A stretch of 64,000 nucleotides of DNA from Pseudomonadota bacterium (GCA_018897105.1 JAHILF010000141.1:1-64000), one strand, 5' to 3'; shown: positions 47,978 to 58,576, counted from the first letter of the stretch. Numbers and translations: made by a program. Notes: generated by a model not told the origin, from the sequence alone.

Positions 47978-49180
47978 ATGGCAGGGGAAGTTAAAAAAAT
48001 CGTTCTGGCCTATTCCGGCGGGCTCGACACCTCCGTAATCCTGAAATGGCTCAAGGAGGAGTATCAGTGCCCGGTGGTGGCCTATGCCGCTGATATCGGC
48101 CAGGAAGAGGACTGGGATAAGGTGCGGCAGAAAGGCCTGGCAACCGGCGCCGAAAAGGTCATTGTTTCTGACCTGAAAGAAGAATTTGTCCGTGACTACG
48201 TCTTTGCCGCCTATCGGGCCAATGCCATTTATGAAGGCTCCTATCTGTTGGGCACCTCCCTGGCCCGGCCGGTGATCGCCAAGGAGCAGGTGCGGATTGC
48301 CCATGAGGAGCAGGCGGATGCGGTGAGCCATGGCGCCACCGGTAAGGGTAATGATCAGGTTCGCTTTGAAATGGCCTATCTGGGCATTGATCCCCGGCTG
48401 ACCATCATCGCTCCCTGGCGTATGTGGGCGCTCAATTCCAGGACCAAGCTGATCGCCTACGCGGAGAAACACGGCATTCCCATCCCGGTGACCAAGGAGA
48501 AGCCCTACAGCTCCGATGAAAACCTGCTGCATATCAGTTTTGAAGGGGGCATCCTGGAGGACCCGTGGAATGAACCGGAGGAGTCGATGTTCAAGCTGAC
48601 CCGCTCGCCGGAGAAGGCACCTGACAAGCCAACCTATATTGAGCTCACCTTTGAGCAGGGCAATCCGGTGGCCATCGACGGCGAAAGATTATCCCCTGCG
48701 GCCATGCTGGGCCGTTTGAATAAACTGGGCGGGGTGAACGGCATCGGCCGTCTTGACCTGGTGGAAAACCGTTTTGTCGGCATGAAATCCCGCGGCGTCT
48801 ATGAAACTCCCGGCGGCACCATTCTGCGCATTGCCCATCGGGATCTGGAAACCATCACCCTTGACCGGGAGGTGATGAAGATCCGGGACAGTCTGGTACC
48901 CCGCTATTCCGAACTCATCTATAACGGCTTCTGGTTCTCCCCTGAGATGAAGCTGTTGCAGAAGACCATGGATACGGCCCAGGAAACGGTGAGCGGCGTT
49001 GTCCGGCTGAAACTCTACAAGGGCAACTGCATTCCGGTGGGGCGCAAGTCGGACCAGTCACTGTACCAGGCGAGCTTTGCCACTTTCGAGGAGGATGCGG
49101 TCTATACCCAGGCGGATGCCGGTGGTTTTATCAAGCTCAATGCCCTGCGCATGACCATGCAGGCCTTGAAGAAAGTCTGA
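47978..49180 (+). CDS. argG: Argininosuccinate synthase
   Basis: [39 protein letters not shown]. Confidence 0.97.
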   Translation: MAGEVKKIVLAYSGGLDTSVILKWLKEEYQCPVVAYAADIGQEEDWDKVRQKGLATGAEKVIVSDLKEEFVRDYVFAAYRANAIYEGSYLLGTSLARPVIAKEQVRIAHEEQADAVSHGATGKGNDQVRFEMAYLGIDPRLTIIAPWRMWALNSRTKLIAYAEKHGIPIPVTKEKPYSSDENLLHISFEGGILEDPWNEPEESMFKLTRSPEKAPDKPTYIELTFEQGNPVAIDGERLSPAAMLGRLNKLGGVNGIGRLDLVENRFVGMKSRGVYETPGGTILRIAHRDLETITLDREVMKIRDSLVPRYSELIYNGFWFSPEMKLLQKTMDTAQETVSGVVRLKLYKGNCIPVGRKSDQSLYQASFATFEEDAVYTQADAGGFIKLNALRMTMQALKKV

Positions 49181-49388
49181 TTAGTCCAACTGGTCTAACT
49201 GGTCCGATTGGTCCTGTTGGTCAGATGAATTTGACAAAATAAGATCACAGGAGTAGGAGCGGGCCATGCCCGCGATAAGGGTTTCCACAATAGCAGAGGG
49301 TCGCGGGCATGGCCCGCTCCTACTCCAGAATGATATGAAGACTTGATCAGTCCGACCAGTCGGACTAATAAGACCAGTAAGACTAATA
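49180..49388. repeat. Inverted 9-bp-period repeat arrays flanking a REP-like palindrome (49250-49326), argG-argH spacer
   Basis: Left attagtccaactggtctaactggtccgattggtcctgttggtcag; right cagtccgaccagtcggactaataagaccagtaagactaat; palindrome GGAGTAGGAGCGGGCCATGCCCGCGA in perfect inverted copies. Confidence 0.75.
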
Positions 49389-50773
49389 TGAGCAACGAAA
49401 AAAAAATGTGGGGAGGACGTTTCTCCGAGAAAACAGCCGCATCGGTGGAGGCCTTTACCGCATCCATTCATTATGACTGCAGGCTCTTTCGGCAGGATAT
49501 CGCCGGCAGTCAGGCCCATGCGAAAATGTTGGTCAGGCAGGGGCTGATCACTGCCGAGGAAGGAGAACAGATCGCCAAGGGTCTGGCCGAGATCGAGCAG
49601 GAAATCGAACAGGGTGTTTTTGTCTTCAGGCCGGAACTTGAAGATATTCATATGAATATCGAAAAGGCCCTGGCGGACAGGATTGGCCCGGCCGGGGCCA
49701 GACTGCACACGGCCCGCAGCAGAAACGATCAGATCAATCTTGACCTGCGCCTCTATCTGCGGGAGGAGACCGACCGATTGGTGGAGCTGCTGGCCGGGGT
49801 GAGGCTCTCCTTTGTCAAGCTTGCCAGGCGATACCTCGGCGCGGTGATGCCCGGCTATACCCATATGCAGCGAGCCCAGCCGGTGCTGATTTCCCATCAT
49901 ATGCTGGCCTATTATGAGATGTTCGGCCGCGATCAGGAACGCCTGCGCGATTGTGCCAAAAGAATCAACGTGCTGCCCCTGGGTGCCGCGGCCCTGGCCG
50001 GCACCGGGCTACCCATTGACCGGGAGTTTGTCGCCTCGGAGCTTGGTTTTCCCGAGGTCAGCGCCAACAGCATGGACACGGTGGGCGATCGTGATTTCGC
50101 GGTGGAGTTTGTTTCCGCCTGCACCCTGATCCAGCTGCATCTGAGCCGCCTGTCCGAGGAGCTGGTGCTCTGGTCAAGCAGTGAATTCGATTTTGTCTCC
50201 CTGGCCGACAGTTTCTGCACCGGCAGTAGTATCATGCCGCAGAAGAAAAACCCTGATATCCCTGAACTGATCCGTGGTAAAACCGGGCGGGTGGTGGGCA
50301 ACCTGATGTCGCTGATCACCATGCTGAAAGGCCTGCCGCTCACCTATAACCGCGATCTGCAGGAGGATAAGGAGCCGATCTTCGATACCCTGGATACCGT
50401 TTCCCAGGGGCTGGCGATTACCGCCGAGCTGCTGGCCAACATGAAGTTCAATACGGCCCGCCTGGAGGATGCCACCCAGACAGGCTATATGACGGCAACG
50501 GATCTGGCTGATTATCTGGTGCTTAAAAACGTGCCCTTCCGTCAGGCCCATGCCATTGTCGGGCAGACCGTGGCCTACTGCGTGAAAAAGAAAAAGGAAT
50601 TGATCGAGCTTACCTTGGATGAACTGCGGCAATTTTCCGAGGCGATCAATGAGGATGTTTTTGCCGTGCTGACCGTAAAAGGTTCGGTTGACAGCCGAGG
50701 CTCCACCGGCGGCACCTCCAGCGTCAGAGTGAAGGAGGCTCTGGAGAAGGCGGAAAGGGAACTGGGGATATAA
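49388..50773 (+). CDS. argH: Argininosuccinate lyase
   Basis: KMWGGRFSEKTAASVEAFTASIHYD; GSSIMPQKKNPDIPELIRGK. Confidence 0.96.
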   Translation: MSNEKKMWGGRFSEKTAASVEAFTASIHYDCRLFRQDIAGSQAHAKMLVRQGLITAEEGEQIAKGLAEIEQEIEQGVFVFRPELEDIHMNIEKALADRIGPAGARLHTARSRNDQINLDLRLYLREETDRLVELLAGVRLSFVKLARRYLGAVMPGYTHMQRAQPVLISHHMLAYYEMFGRDQERLRDCAKRINVLPLGAAALAGTGLPIDREFVASELGFPEVSANSMDTVGDRDFAVEFVSACTLIQLHLSRLSEELVLWSSSEFDFVSLADSFCTGSSIMPQKKNPDIPELIRGKTGRVVGNLMSLITMLKGLPLTYNRDLQEDKEPIFDTLDTVSQGLAITAELLANMKFNTARLEDATQTGYMTATDLADYLVLKNVPFRQAHAIVGQTVAYCVKKKKELIELTLDELRQFSEAINEDVFAVLTVKGSVDSRGSTGGTSSVRVKEALEKAERELGI

Positions 50774-50776
50774 GTG

Positions 50777-51817
50777 ATGAACCGATACGGGTATGCCATA
50801 GTGCTTTGTTGTTTTCTGCTGCTGTTTGCCGGCTGCGGGAGAAAAACTCTGCCGATTCCTCCCCAGGCCGCCATCCCGGTGCCGATTTCCGATTTGAGCC
50901 GCACCCTTGAGGATCAGGGGGCTACCTTGAGCTGGACCTATCCCTCTTTTGCCGAATCAGGCGAAAAAATAGATAACATCAGGACATTTACACTCTATAA
51001 AAGCGAGACTGCTGCGGAAGATTTCTGCCCGGACTGCCCTGTGCAGTATGATCTGGAGATCAACCTGAGTGCTACCGGACTTCAACCCGGCGCAAAAGTG
51101 ACCTACAGGGATACTGACTTAAAAAATCATTACCGCTATACCTATAAGGTGGTGTCCGGTTCGGGCTGGAATATTGTCAGCGATGATTCAAGCAAAGTTT
51201 CCTTCTGGTGGGAGACCCCGCTGCCACCGCCAATCGGGCTGACTCTGCAGGTTGCCGACCAGCGGCTGATTCTGAGCTGGCAGCCGGTGAACGCTCTGTA
51301 TGACGGCAGCCCGATTACCGAACCGGTGCGTTATCAGGTCTGCCGCAGCATTAAAGGGCGCGAATTTGCCAAAATCGGCGAGCCGGTTGATGGCCTTTCC
51401 TATATTGACCAGGGGCTGGCAAACGGCCGGAAGTATTTTTACCGGGTGAGGGCGGTGCGCACGGTCGATGACACTGATTTGCCCGGAGCGCCAAGTGAGG
51501 TGATAGCAGGCATGGCCCGGGATGTGATTCCTCCTGTACCGCCGGAGAAATTCACCATCGTGGCAATCGGTGACGGAGTGAAGATTCTCTGGGAAAACAT
51601 CGCCCAGCAGGGAGTGGCCGGTTTCCGCATATACCGGCGAGAGGGCGGTGACAAGGAAATGGTGCTGGTAGGCGAGGCGGACAGGTCCTCCTTTTCTTTC
51701 ACCGACCGCAATCTGCCGCCGGGCAAGGCGATCCTGTACTATGCCGTGACTGCCATTGATGACGCGGTGCCGCCCAATGAGAGTGCTTTTTCACGGGAAG
51801 TGGAATTTGCGCGATAA
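50777..51817 (+). CDS. Fibronectin type III-like lipoprotein
   Basis: Lipobox LLLFAGCGRK; FnIII-like repeats. Confidence 0.7.
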   Translation: MNRYGYAIVLCCFLLLFAGCGRKTLPIPPQAAIPVPISDLSRTLEDQGATLSWTYPSFAESGEKIDNIRTFTLYKSETAAEDFCPDCPVQYDLEINLSATGLQPGAKVTYRDTDLKNHYRYTYKVVSGSGWNIVSDDSSKVSFWWETPLPPPIGLTLQVADQRLILSWQPVNALYDGSPITEPVRYQVCRSIKGREFAKIGEPVDGLSYIDQGLANGRKYFYRVRAVRTVDDTDLPGAPSEVIAGMARDVIPPVPPEKFTIVAIGDGVKILWENIAQQGVAGFRIYRREGGDKEMVLVGEADRSSFSFTDRNLPPGKAILYYAVTAIDDAVPPNESAFSREVEFAR

Positions 51818-51870
51818 TTTTTTTCGGCAGCTCTGCCAACTGATCAAAATTTTAATTTTTCTGTGAAGCA

Positions 51871-53109
51871 ATGAATCATTTTCAATACAATAATGATGTC
51901 CTTTTCTGTGAGGAAGTCCCGGTTGCCGATATTGCCGCTGCGGTGGGCACTCCGTTTTACCTCTATAGCACCGCCACCCTGACCCGGCATTTCCAGGCCT
52001 TTGACGGCGCTTTCACCCTGCCGCATATCACCTGTTTTGCCACCAAGGCCTGCTCAAACATCGCCTTGCTCAATCTCTTCGGCAAGCTCGGGGGCGGGGC
52101 TGATATTGTTTCCGGCGGAGAGCTTTTTCGTGCCTTGAAGGCGGGCATTGACCCGCAGAAAATCGTCTACTCCGGGGTAGGCAAAACTGAAGACGAAATG
52201 CGTTTTGCCCTGGAGTCGAAAATCCTGATGCTCAACGTGGAATCACACCAGGAACTGGAGACCCTGCAGCAGGTCGCCGCTGCCCTCGGCGTGACGGCGC
52301 CGGTTTCCTTCCGGGTTAACCCGGATGTGGACCCGAAAACCCATGCCTATATCTCCACCGGGCTGGCCAAAAACAAGTTCGGGATCCCTATCCAGGATGC
52401 GCTTGATTCCTATCTTGCCGCACGCAAGATGAAAAATATTGAGATTATCGGCGTAAGCTGTCATATCGGGTCACAACTCACCGATGTATCACCTTTTGTC
52501 GAATCCCTGCAAAAGGTAAAGCTTTTTATCGAGCGTCTCAGGCAGGCCGGCATCTCCGTTTCCTGTGTTGATCTGGGAGGCGGCGTGGGCATTCGTTACA
52601 GCGATGAGGAACCGCCTTTGCCCGCAGCCTATGCCGCAGCCCTTGAGCGGGAGATGAATGGGCTGGATTGTACATTGATTCTTGAACCGGGCCGGGTGAT
52701 CGTGGGCAATGCCGGGATTCTGGTGACCAGGGTGCTGTATACCAAACAGGGCGGGAAAAAATTTGTGATTGTCGATGCCGGCATGAACGATCTGGCCCGG
52801 CCCAGCCTCTATGACGCCCATCATGCCGTCAGGCCTGTTGTCCGTAAAAATGATGATGAGGAACTGGCAGACGTGGTCGGTCCCATCTGCGAGAGCGGTG
52901 ATTTCCTCTCCAGGGGCAAGAAGGTGCCGGTGTGTCAGCGGGGCGATCTGCTGGCTGTCATGAGTGCCGGGGCCTATGGCTTCAGCATGTCATCCAATTA
53001 TAACTCCCGGCCCCGGGTGCCCGAGGTGCTGGTGGATGGCGAGGACTTTCACGTGATCCGCCAACGGGAGACCTATGATTCCCTGATTGCCGGCGAGATG
53101 ATCCCTTAA
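51871..53109 (+). CDS. lysA: Diaminopimelate decarboxylase
   Basis: TPFYLYSTATLTRHFQAF; ATKACSNIALLNLFGKLGGGADIVSGGEL; GPICESGDFL. Confidence 0.95.
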   Translation: MNHFQYNNDVLFCEEVPVADIAAAVGTPFYLYSTATLTRHFQAFDGAFTLPHITCFATKACSNIALLNLFGKLGGGADIVSGGELFRALKAGIDPQKIVYSGVGKTEDEMRFALESKILMLNVESHQELETLQQVAAALGVTAPVSFRVNPDVDPKTHAYISTGLAKNKFGIPIQDALDSYLAARKMKNIEIIGVSCHIGSQLTDVSPFVESLQKVKLFIERLRQAGISVSCVDLGGGVGIRYSDEEPPLPAAYAAALEREMNGLDCTLILEPGRVIVGNAGILVTRVLYTKQGGKKFVIVDAGMNDLARPSLYDAHHAVRPVVRKNDDEELADVVGPICESGDFLSRGKKVPVCQRGDLLAVMSAGAYGFSMSSNYNSRPRVPEVLVDGEDFHVIRQRETYDSLIAGEMIP

Positions 53110-53323
53110 GGCACCATTAAAAAAAACTCGGCATTCTGCCTTATTGTAACCAATTGAAATAAAAAAAATTGTATGCCTAGCGGAAGTCTGTTTTCCCTGG
53201 GAAGACAGCATTTGCCAGTCAGAAAGATGATGTAAAGATAAAAAAATCAGTTATTCTGATTTCTGCATACTTGCTGCCGGCTTCCACAGAGGCAAAACAG
53301 AGTCAGAACTTTAAGAAAAGATT

Positions 53324-54154
53324 ATGAATTTTCTCGTGGCATTTACCAAGATGAGCGGCACGGGCAATGATTTCATCATCATTGACCATCGAAAACCATT
53401 TATGGTCAAAGAGGAAATGAGCGCCTTTGCCAAAGCGGTCTGCCGGCGCAAGTTTTCAGCGGGTGCCGATGGCCTGATCCTGATTGAAAATTCCGACAGG
53501 GCGGATTTTTGCTGGCATTTTTACAATGCTGACGGCAGCGAGGCCGAGATGTGCGGTAACGGCGCCCGCTGCGCGGCCCGTTTCGCCCACAGTAAGGGCA
53601 TTGCCCCAGCCAATATGAGTTTTTTGACTGCTGCCGGTATCATCCACGCTGAGATCAAGGGCATAGGGGTCAAGCTTGCCATGACGCCGCCGGAGAAGCT
53701 GGCCCTTAACCATGAGGTGGTGCTGGATGGTGAAGCCCGCAAGGTGCATTTCCTTAATACCGGGGTACCTCATGCAGTCTGTTTTGTTGATGGCAACCAC
53801 GGCACGCCGGTCAAGGCCTGGGGGGCCTCCATTCGTTTTCACGAGCTTTTTCAGCCTGCCGGGGCCAATGCCAATTTCGTTGAGGTACTGGGGCCGGATA
53901 CTCTCCATGTCCGCACTTATGAAAGAGGCGTTGAGGATGAGACCATGGCCTGTGGCACGGGGGCGGTGGCCTCGGCGGTGATCGGCGGAGTGCTCGGGCT
54001 GGTCAGCGCTCCGGTAAAGGTGACCACCTCCGGCGGAGAGGTGCTTACCATTCACTTTACCCTGGAGGATGAGGGGAAAATATCGAAAGTTTTTCTTGAG
54101 GGCCCGGCGCATTTTATCTATGAAGGGCAGTTGAGCGCCGAGGCCATGCTGTAA
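53324..54154 (+). CDS. dapF: Diaminopimelate epimerase
   Basis: FTKMSGTGNDFIIID; YNADGSEAEMCGNGARCAARF; MACGTGAVASAV. Confidence 0.96.
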   Translation: MNFLVAFTKMSGTGNDFIIIDHRKPFMVKEEMSAFAKAVCRRKFSAGADGLILIENSDRADFCWHFYNADGSEAEMCGNGARCAARFAHSKGIAPANMSFLTAAGIIHAEIKGIGVKLAMTPPEKLALNHEVVLDGEARKVHFLNTGVPHAVCFVDGNHGTPVKAWGASIRFHELFQPAGANANFVEVLGPDTLHVRTYERGVEDETMACGTGAVASAVIGGVLGLVSAPVKVTTSGGEVLTIHFTLEDEGKISKVFLEGPAHFIYEGQLSAEAML

Positions 54155-54184
54155 GCGAAGAGAGAATGTATATTGATTGCCATG

Positions 54185-54375
54185 TCATTTCGGTCAATCG
54201 TGACGCGGAAAGCCGGTGCGAGTAGAGTAACGACTTGCATGAGGCCGAGGGATTGAATCGTTCAGAGCCCGCGACAGGTGTTGGAACTGTCCGACCTTGA
54301 GCGCCTGGAGTCAGCCCGTCATGGGCTTGCGCAATGTCAGAGACTGGAATAGCAAGGTGATCGGGAAATTATAAG
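54185..54375 (+). ncRNA. Candidate structured leader/ncRNA upstream of dapA (unidentified)
   Basis: Non-coding about 190-nt spacer with several local hairpins (GACAG-N9-CTGTC, AGCCC-GTCAT-GGGCT, GCGAGT-N9-ACTTGC). Confidence 0.35.
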
Positions 54376-54404
54376 ATGATTGTCTACAATCAGAGGAGGG
54401 AAAT

Positions 54405-55286
54405 ATGACGCCGTTTCGAGGAGCCTTCGTGGCCATAGTGACACCATTTATTGATGGGCAGCTTGATGAGCAGGGCTTGAAGGATCTCATTGAGTTTCAG
54501 ATCAGTAACGGTACTCACGGCATCGTACCGTGCGGAACCACCGGGGAGTCAGCTACCTTGAGCCATGCCGAGCATCGTAGGGTGGTTGAGCTGACCATCA
54601 AGACGGTCAATGGCCGGGTCCCGGTCCTGGCCGGCACCGGTTCCAACTCCACCTCGGAAACCATCGAGCTGACCAGGCATGCCAAAGAGGCCGGGGCAGC
54701 GGGTGCTCTGGTCATTACGCCCTATTACAACAAGCCGTCCCAGGAAGGTCTGTACCAGCATTTCAAGACCGTGGCCGAGGCGGTGGAGCTTCCCCTGATT
54801 CTCTATAATGTTCCCTCCCGCACCGCCATTGACATGGCCGCCACCACCGTGGCCCGCTGCGCGGAGGTGGACAACATTGTGGGCATCAAAGAGGCTACCG
54901 GAGATATGAACCGGGCCTGTGATGTCATCCGGCGCTGCCCCAAGGATTTCGCCGTTCTGTCCGGTGATGATTTCACCTCCCTGTCTCTGGTGCTGCTCGG
55001 CGGTACCGGCGTGATTTCCGTCACCTCCAATGTGCATCCCAAGGGCATGTCCGACCTGATGAACGCTGGCCTGGCAGGGGACGTGGCCAAGGCCCGGGAG
55101 ATTCAATACCGGCTTTTCCCGCTCATGGGCGCCATGTTCTATGATACCAATCCGGTTCCGGCCAAGAAGGCGCTGGAGCTGATGGGCAAAATTAAATCCG
55201 GTGCTCCGCGCCAGCCGTTGTGGCACATGGGTGAAGAGCCCATGAACCGCATGAAGGCCGTGCTGAAAGAAATGAATATGATATAA
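54405..55286 (+). CDS. dapA: 4-hydroxy-tetrahydrodipicolinate synthase
   Basis: FRGAFVAIVTPFIDGQLDEQGL; GIVPCGTTGESATLSHAEH; LYNVPSRTAIDM. Confidence 0.96.
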   Translation: MTPFRGAFVAIVTPFIDGQLDEQGLKDLIEFQISNGTHGIVPCGTTGESATLSHAEHRRVVELTIKTVNGRVPVLAGTGSNSTSETIELTRHAKEAGAAGALVITPYYNKPSQEGLYQHFKTVAEAVELPLILYNVPSRTAIDMAATTVARCAEVDNIVGIKEATGDMNRACDVIRRCPKDFAVLSGDDFTSLSLVLLGGTGVISVTSNVHPKGMSDLMNAGLAGDVAKAREIQYRLFPLMGAMFYDTNPVPAKKALELMGKIKSGAPRQPLWHMGEEPMNRMKAVLKEMNMI

Positions 55287-55314
55287 TTGATGGATTCGTA
55301 AAAACTGAAAATTT

Positions 55315-55392
55315 ACCACACAGAGCACAGAGCCCATAAGCTGACTGACTGTAGTAAAAATATTTCTCTGTAATCTCTGTGCGCTCTGTGGT
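55315..55392. repeat. Palindromic interspersed element (ACCACAGAG family), copy 2
   Basis: accacacagagcacagagcccataagctgactgactgtagtaaaaatatttctctgtaatctctgtgcgctctgtggt matches copy 1, including the core aactgactgta.taaaa.atatttctct. Confidence 0.8.
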
Positions 55393-55450
55393 TAAAAAAG
55401 ACTTTTGGCGAGTTCATCATAATTGTTTTTTGCCAAATGGAGAAAAAGAT

Positions 55451-56260
55451 ATGACAAAAGTCATTGTTGCCGGAGCTTCCGGTCGGATGGGAAAGCGGGT
55501 TGGTTACATGGTGACCCAGAATCCCGCACTGCAGCTTGTCGGCGGTTTTGAGCAGGCCGGCAATCCCGCAGTGGGGAAGGATATCGGAGAGGTGGGTGGA
55601 TATGGCCCGGTGGGTGCCCTCATCGCGCCTGATCTGTCGGCAGTGATCGATCAGTGCGACGTGATTATTGACTTCACCTTTCATGCGGCCACCATGGGTT
55701 TTGCCAGGATCGCCGCCCAGCATAAAAAGGCCATGGTCATCGGCACCACTGGGCTGAGTCAGGAGAATCTGGCTGAACTGAAAGAGCTTGCCAAAGACAT
55801 TCCCATTGTCCAGGCGCCCAATATGGCGGTGGGAGTCAATGTGCTGTTTAAAATCACCCAGAAGGTGGCTGCCATCCTGGGCAATGATTATGACATTGAG
55901 ATTGTCGAGGCCCACCACCGGATGAAAAAGGACGCCCCCAGCGGCACGGCCTTAAAGCTTGGCGAGATGGCTGCCCTCGGTGTGGGCCGCGATTTGCAGA
56001 AAGTCGGAGTTTTTGAGCGAAACGGCATCATCGGCGAGCGGACCAAAGAGGAGATAGGCATCCAGACCATCCGTGGCGGGGATATCGTCGGCGAGCACAC
56101 GGTCTATTTTGCCGGGCCCGGTGAGCGGATTGAGCTGACCCATCGGGCTCACAGTCGCGACAATTTTGCCCGGGGCGCAGCAGTGGCCGCGGCCTGGATC
56201 GCCGGCAAGGCTAACGGCAAGTACAACATGTTCGATGTGCTGGAGCTTGGCGATCTCTAA
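55451..56260 (+). CDS. dapB: 4-hydroxy-tetrahydrodipicolinate reductase
   Basis: [44 protein letters not shown]. Confidence 0.96.
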   Translation: MTKVIVAGASGRMGKRVGYMVTQNPALQLVGGFEQAGNPAVGKDIGEVGGYGPVGALIAPDLSAVIDQCDVIIDFTFHAATMGFARIAAQHKKAMVIGTTGLSQENLAELKELAKDIPIVQAPNMAVGVNVLFKITQKVAAILGNDYDIEIVEAHHRMKKDAPSGTALKLGEMAALGVGRDLQKVGVFERNGIIGERTKEEIGIQTIRGGDIVGEHTVYFAGPGERIELTHRAHSRDNFARGAAVAAAWIAGKANGKYNMFDVLELGDL

Positions 56261-56286
56261 AAGCTGCCATTCTACAGCTGACGAGT

Positions 56287-56504
56287 ATGTTCAACGACAC
56301 TCAGCGACAGCAGGCCAGTACAGCTGCCATGATCCGCTCGGTGGCCGAACTGATCAGCTTTATATCTCCGGGATTATGCCCCTTCTACCCGGTGATGTGA
56401 TCACCACCGGTACGCCGGCAGGAGTGGGACAACTGCCGGTTGGCGATACGGTAAGCATCGCCATCGGGCCGTTCGGCGCCTTGACCAATCCGGTGCGGTC
56501 ATGA
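56287..56504 (+). pseudogene. Fumarylacetoacetate hydrolase-family C-terminal remnant, frameshifted
   Basis: [27 protein letters not shown] then, shifted, [41 protein letters not shown]. Confidence 0.7.
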
Positions 56505-56529
56505 CCGTCGTCGGCAGGAGGGGAATCTA

Positions 56530-57021
56530 GTGGCCCATGCCTTTATCGGACTCGGCTCCAACCTGGGCGACGGGCAAAGAAATCTGCTTGCCGCCTGGCA
56601 AAGGCTGCAGGAAGAGGCGGGACGGGCTGTGGCCCTTTCACCGCCCTTTTTGACTGAACCGGTGGGCATGGAGAGCGATCAATTGTTCACCAACGCCGTG
56701 GGTCTGCTGGAAACCGGTCTTGCGCCGCAGGATCTCCTTGAAAAGATGATGGGGATCGAAGCCGAGCTGGGACGAGACCGGCAGAAGGGCAGGGACCGGA
56801 CGGTGGATCTTGATCTGCTTTATTATGACGATCTGGTGAGCAAAACCAGCTCGCTCACCCTGCCACATCCTGAAATCGCCAACCGGCGTTTTGTGCTTGC
56901 CCCTCTTGCTGCGGTGGCGCCGTTGCACGTTCATCCCGTCCTGCGCCTGACATCGCTTGACATGCTGCAGAGGCTTGTCCGGCAAACCGGGGTGACGCAG
57001 ATCTTCTGGGAGAAAACATGA
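56530..57021 (+). CDS. folK: 2-amino-4-hydroxy-6-hydroxymethyldihydropteridine diphosphokinase
   Basis: AFIGLGSNLGDGQRNLLAA; GRDRQKGRDRTVDLDLLYYDD; LPHPEIANRRFVLAPL. GTG start. Confidence 0.93.
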   Translation: MAHAFIGLGSNLGDGQRNLLAAWQRLQEEAGRAVALSPPFLTEPVGMESDQLFTNAVGLLETGLAPQDLLEKMMGIEAELGRDRQKGRDRTVDLDLLYYDDLVSKTSSLTLPHPEIANRRFVLAPLAAVAPLHVHPVLRLTSLDMLQRLVRQTGVTQIFWEKT

Positions 57022-57287
57022 GTCCTTTACGTATCATTATTCTGGCAGCACTGTGCTATATCCTCTACCGGCTGCTTTTTGCCGGCAAGAAAAAGGAGAA
57101 GATGCCACCCCGGCCTGTCTCCCCCAGTTCCACCGCCGTCCAGGATGTGTTGGTGGAAGATCCGGTCTGCCATACCTATGTGCCGCAGAAGCAGGCGATT
57201 CGGGCTGCCAAAGACGGCAAAACTTACTATTTCTGCAGTGAAAAGTGCTGCCAAACTTTTTTAGCGGGTAAAGGAGAACAACAATGA
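57018..57287 (+). CDS. Small membrane protein with YHS/TRASH-like metal-binding motif
   Basis: [40 protein letters not shown]. Confidence 0.7.
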   Translation: MSPLRIIILAALCYILYRLLFAGKKKEKMPPRPVSPSSTAVQDVLVEDPVCHTYVPQKQAIRAAKDGKTYYFCSEKCCQTFLAGKGEQQ

Positions 57288-57928
57288 AGTTTTTTATTGA
57301 TACAGCCAATATTGAAGAGATTAAAAAAGGTGTGGAAATGGGCATGGTTGATGGCGTCACCACCAATCCTTCCCTCATTGCCAGGGAAAAGAAACCTTTT
57401 GAAAAGATTTTGAAGGAAATCTGCGCCATAGTGGATGGTCCCATCAGCGCCGAGGTGGTCAGTCTTGATGCGGAAGGCATGCTGGTTGAGGGGCGGCAGC
57501 TTGCCTCCCTGCACAAGAACATTGTCATCAAGGTGCCGATGATCACGGAAGGCCTCAAGGCGGTCAAACAGTTTGCCGCAGAAGGGATCAAGACCAACGT
57601 GACCCTGGTTTTTTCCGCTACCCAGGCCCTGCTTGCCGCCAAAGCCGGAGCAACCTTTGTCAGTCCCTTTGTCGGCAGGCTTGATGATATCTCCTTGACC
57701 GGCATGGATGTGGTCAGTGATATCATGACCATTTATGACAACTACGGTTACCAGACGGAAGTGATCGTGGCCAGCATCCGCAACCCGGTGCATGTGCTTG
57801 ACGCTGCGCTCATCGGGGCGGATATCGCCACCATCCCCTATAATGTCATTGCCCAGCTGGCCAAACATCCCCTGACAGACCTCGGCATGGAAAAATTTCT
57901 GGCAGATTGGGAAAAAAGAAAAAAGTAA
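57284..57928 (+). CDS. Fructose-6-phosphate aldolase / transaldolase family
   Basis: [56 protein letters not shown]. Confidence 0.93.
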   Translation: MKFFIDTANIEEIKKGVEMGMVDGVTTNPSLIAREKKPFEKILKEICAIVDGPISAEVVSLDAEGMLVEGRQLASLHKNIVIKVPMITEGLKAVKQFAAEGIKTNVTLVFSATQALLAAKAGATFVSPFVGRLDDISLTGMDVVSDIMTIYDNYGYQTEVIVASIRNPVHVLDAALIGADIATIPYNVIAQLAKHPLTDLGMEKFLADWEKRKK

Positions 57929-57964
57929 GCTGACGGGAGATTTTTTTAGAACTATAATAAATCC

Positions 57965-58576
57965 ATGTCTACTTTGTTGAGGTCATGGATTATTATTGCG
58001 GTGCTGTGGGCGTTGCTGCCTTCGGTTTCATTTGCGACCATGTATACTTTTGTGGATGAAAACGGGGTGATACACTTTTCCAATGTGCCCAATGACCGCC
58101 GCTACGTCAAGGTGAATACCCTGTCGCGCAGCCAGCTTCGGGCTCCTACGCCAAGGTATATCAACCCGAGGGAATATGAGCATTATATCCAATCGGTGGG
58201 CAGCCGCTACCAGATTGATCCGCTGCTCATCCGGGCGGTGATCAAGGCAGAGTCGAATTTTGACGCTCTGGCCCTCTCCTGCAAGGGGGCACAGGGGTTG
58301 ATGCAGCTCATGCCCGGCACGGCAAGGGATATGCGGGTATCAGACCCCTTTGATCCCCGGGAGAATATCAACGGCGGCACCCGCTATCTGCGAAAAATGC
58401 TGAATATCTTTGATGATGATCTGCATCTTGCTCTGGCGGCGTATAATGCCGGCCCGGAAGCGGTAAAAAGCATCGGCCGCATTCCGGACTTTCCGGAGAC
58501 CATTGAATATGTCGAAAGAGTTCTGCGCCATTACCGGCGCTATCAGGTCGCTTCTTCCTCTGAAACAGGAGGATGA
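57965..58576 (+). CDS. Lytic transglycosylase (SLT domain) with DUF4124-like N-terminus
   Basis: MYTFVDENGVIHFSNVP; LIRAVIKAESNFDALALSCKGAQGLMQLMPGTA; LALAAYNAGPEAV. Confidence 0.9.
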   Translation: MSTLLRSWIIIAVLWALLPSVSFATMYTFVDENGVIHFSNVPNDRRYVKVNTLSRSQLRAPTPRYINPREYEHYIQSVGSRYQIDPLLIRAVIKAESNFDALALSCKGAQGLMQLMPGTARDMRVSDPFDPRENINGGTRYLRKMLNIFDDDLHLALAAYNAGPEAVKSIGRIPDFPETIEYVERVLRHYRRYQVASSSETGG

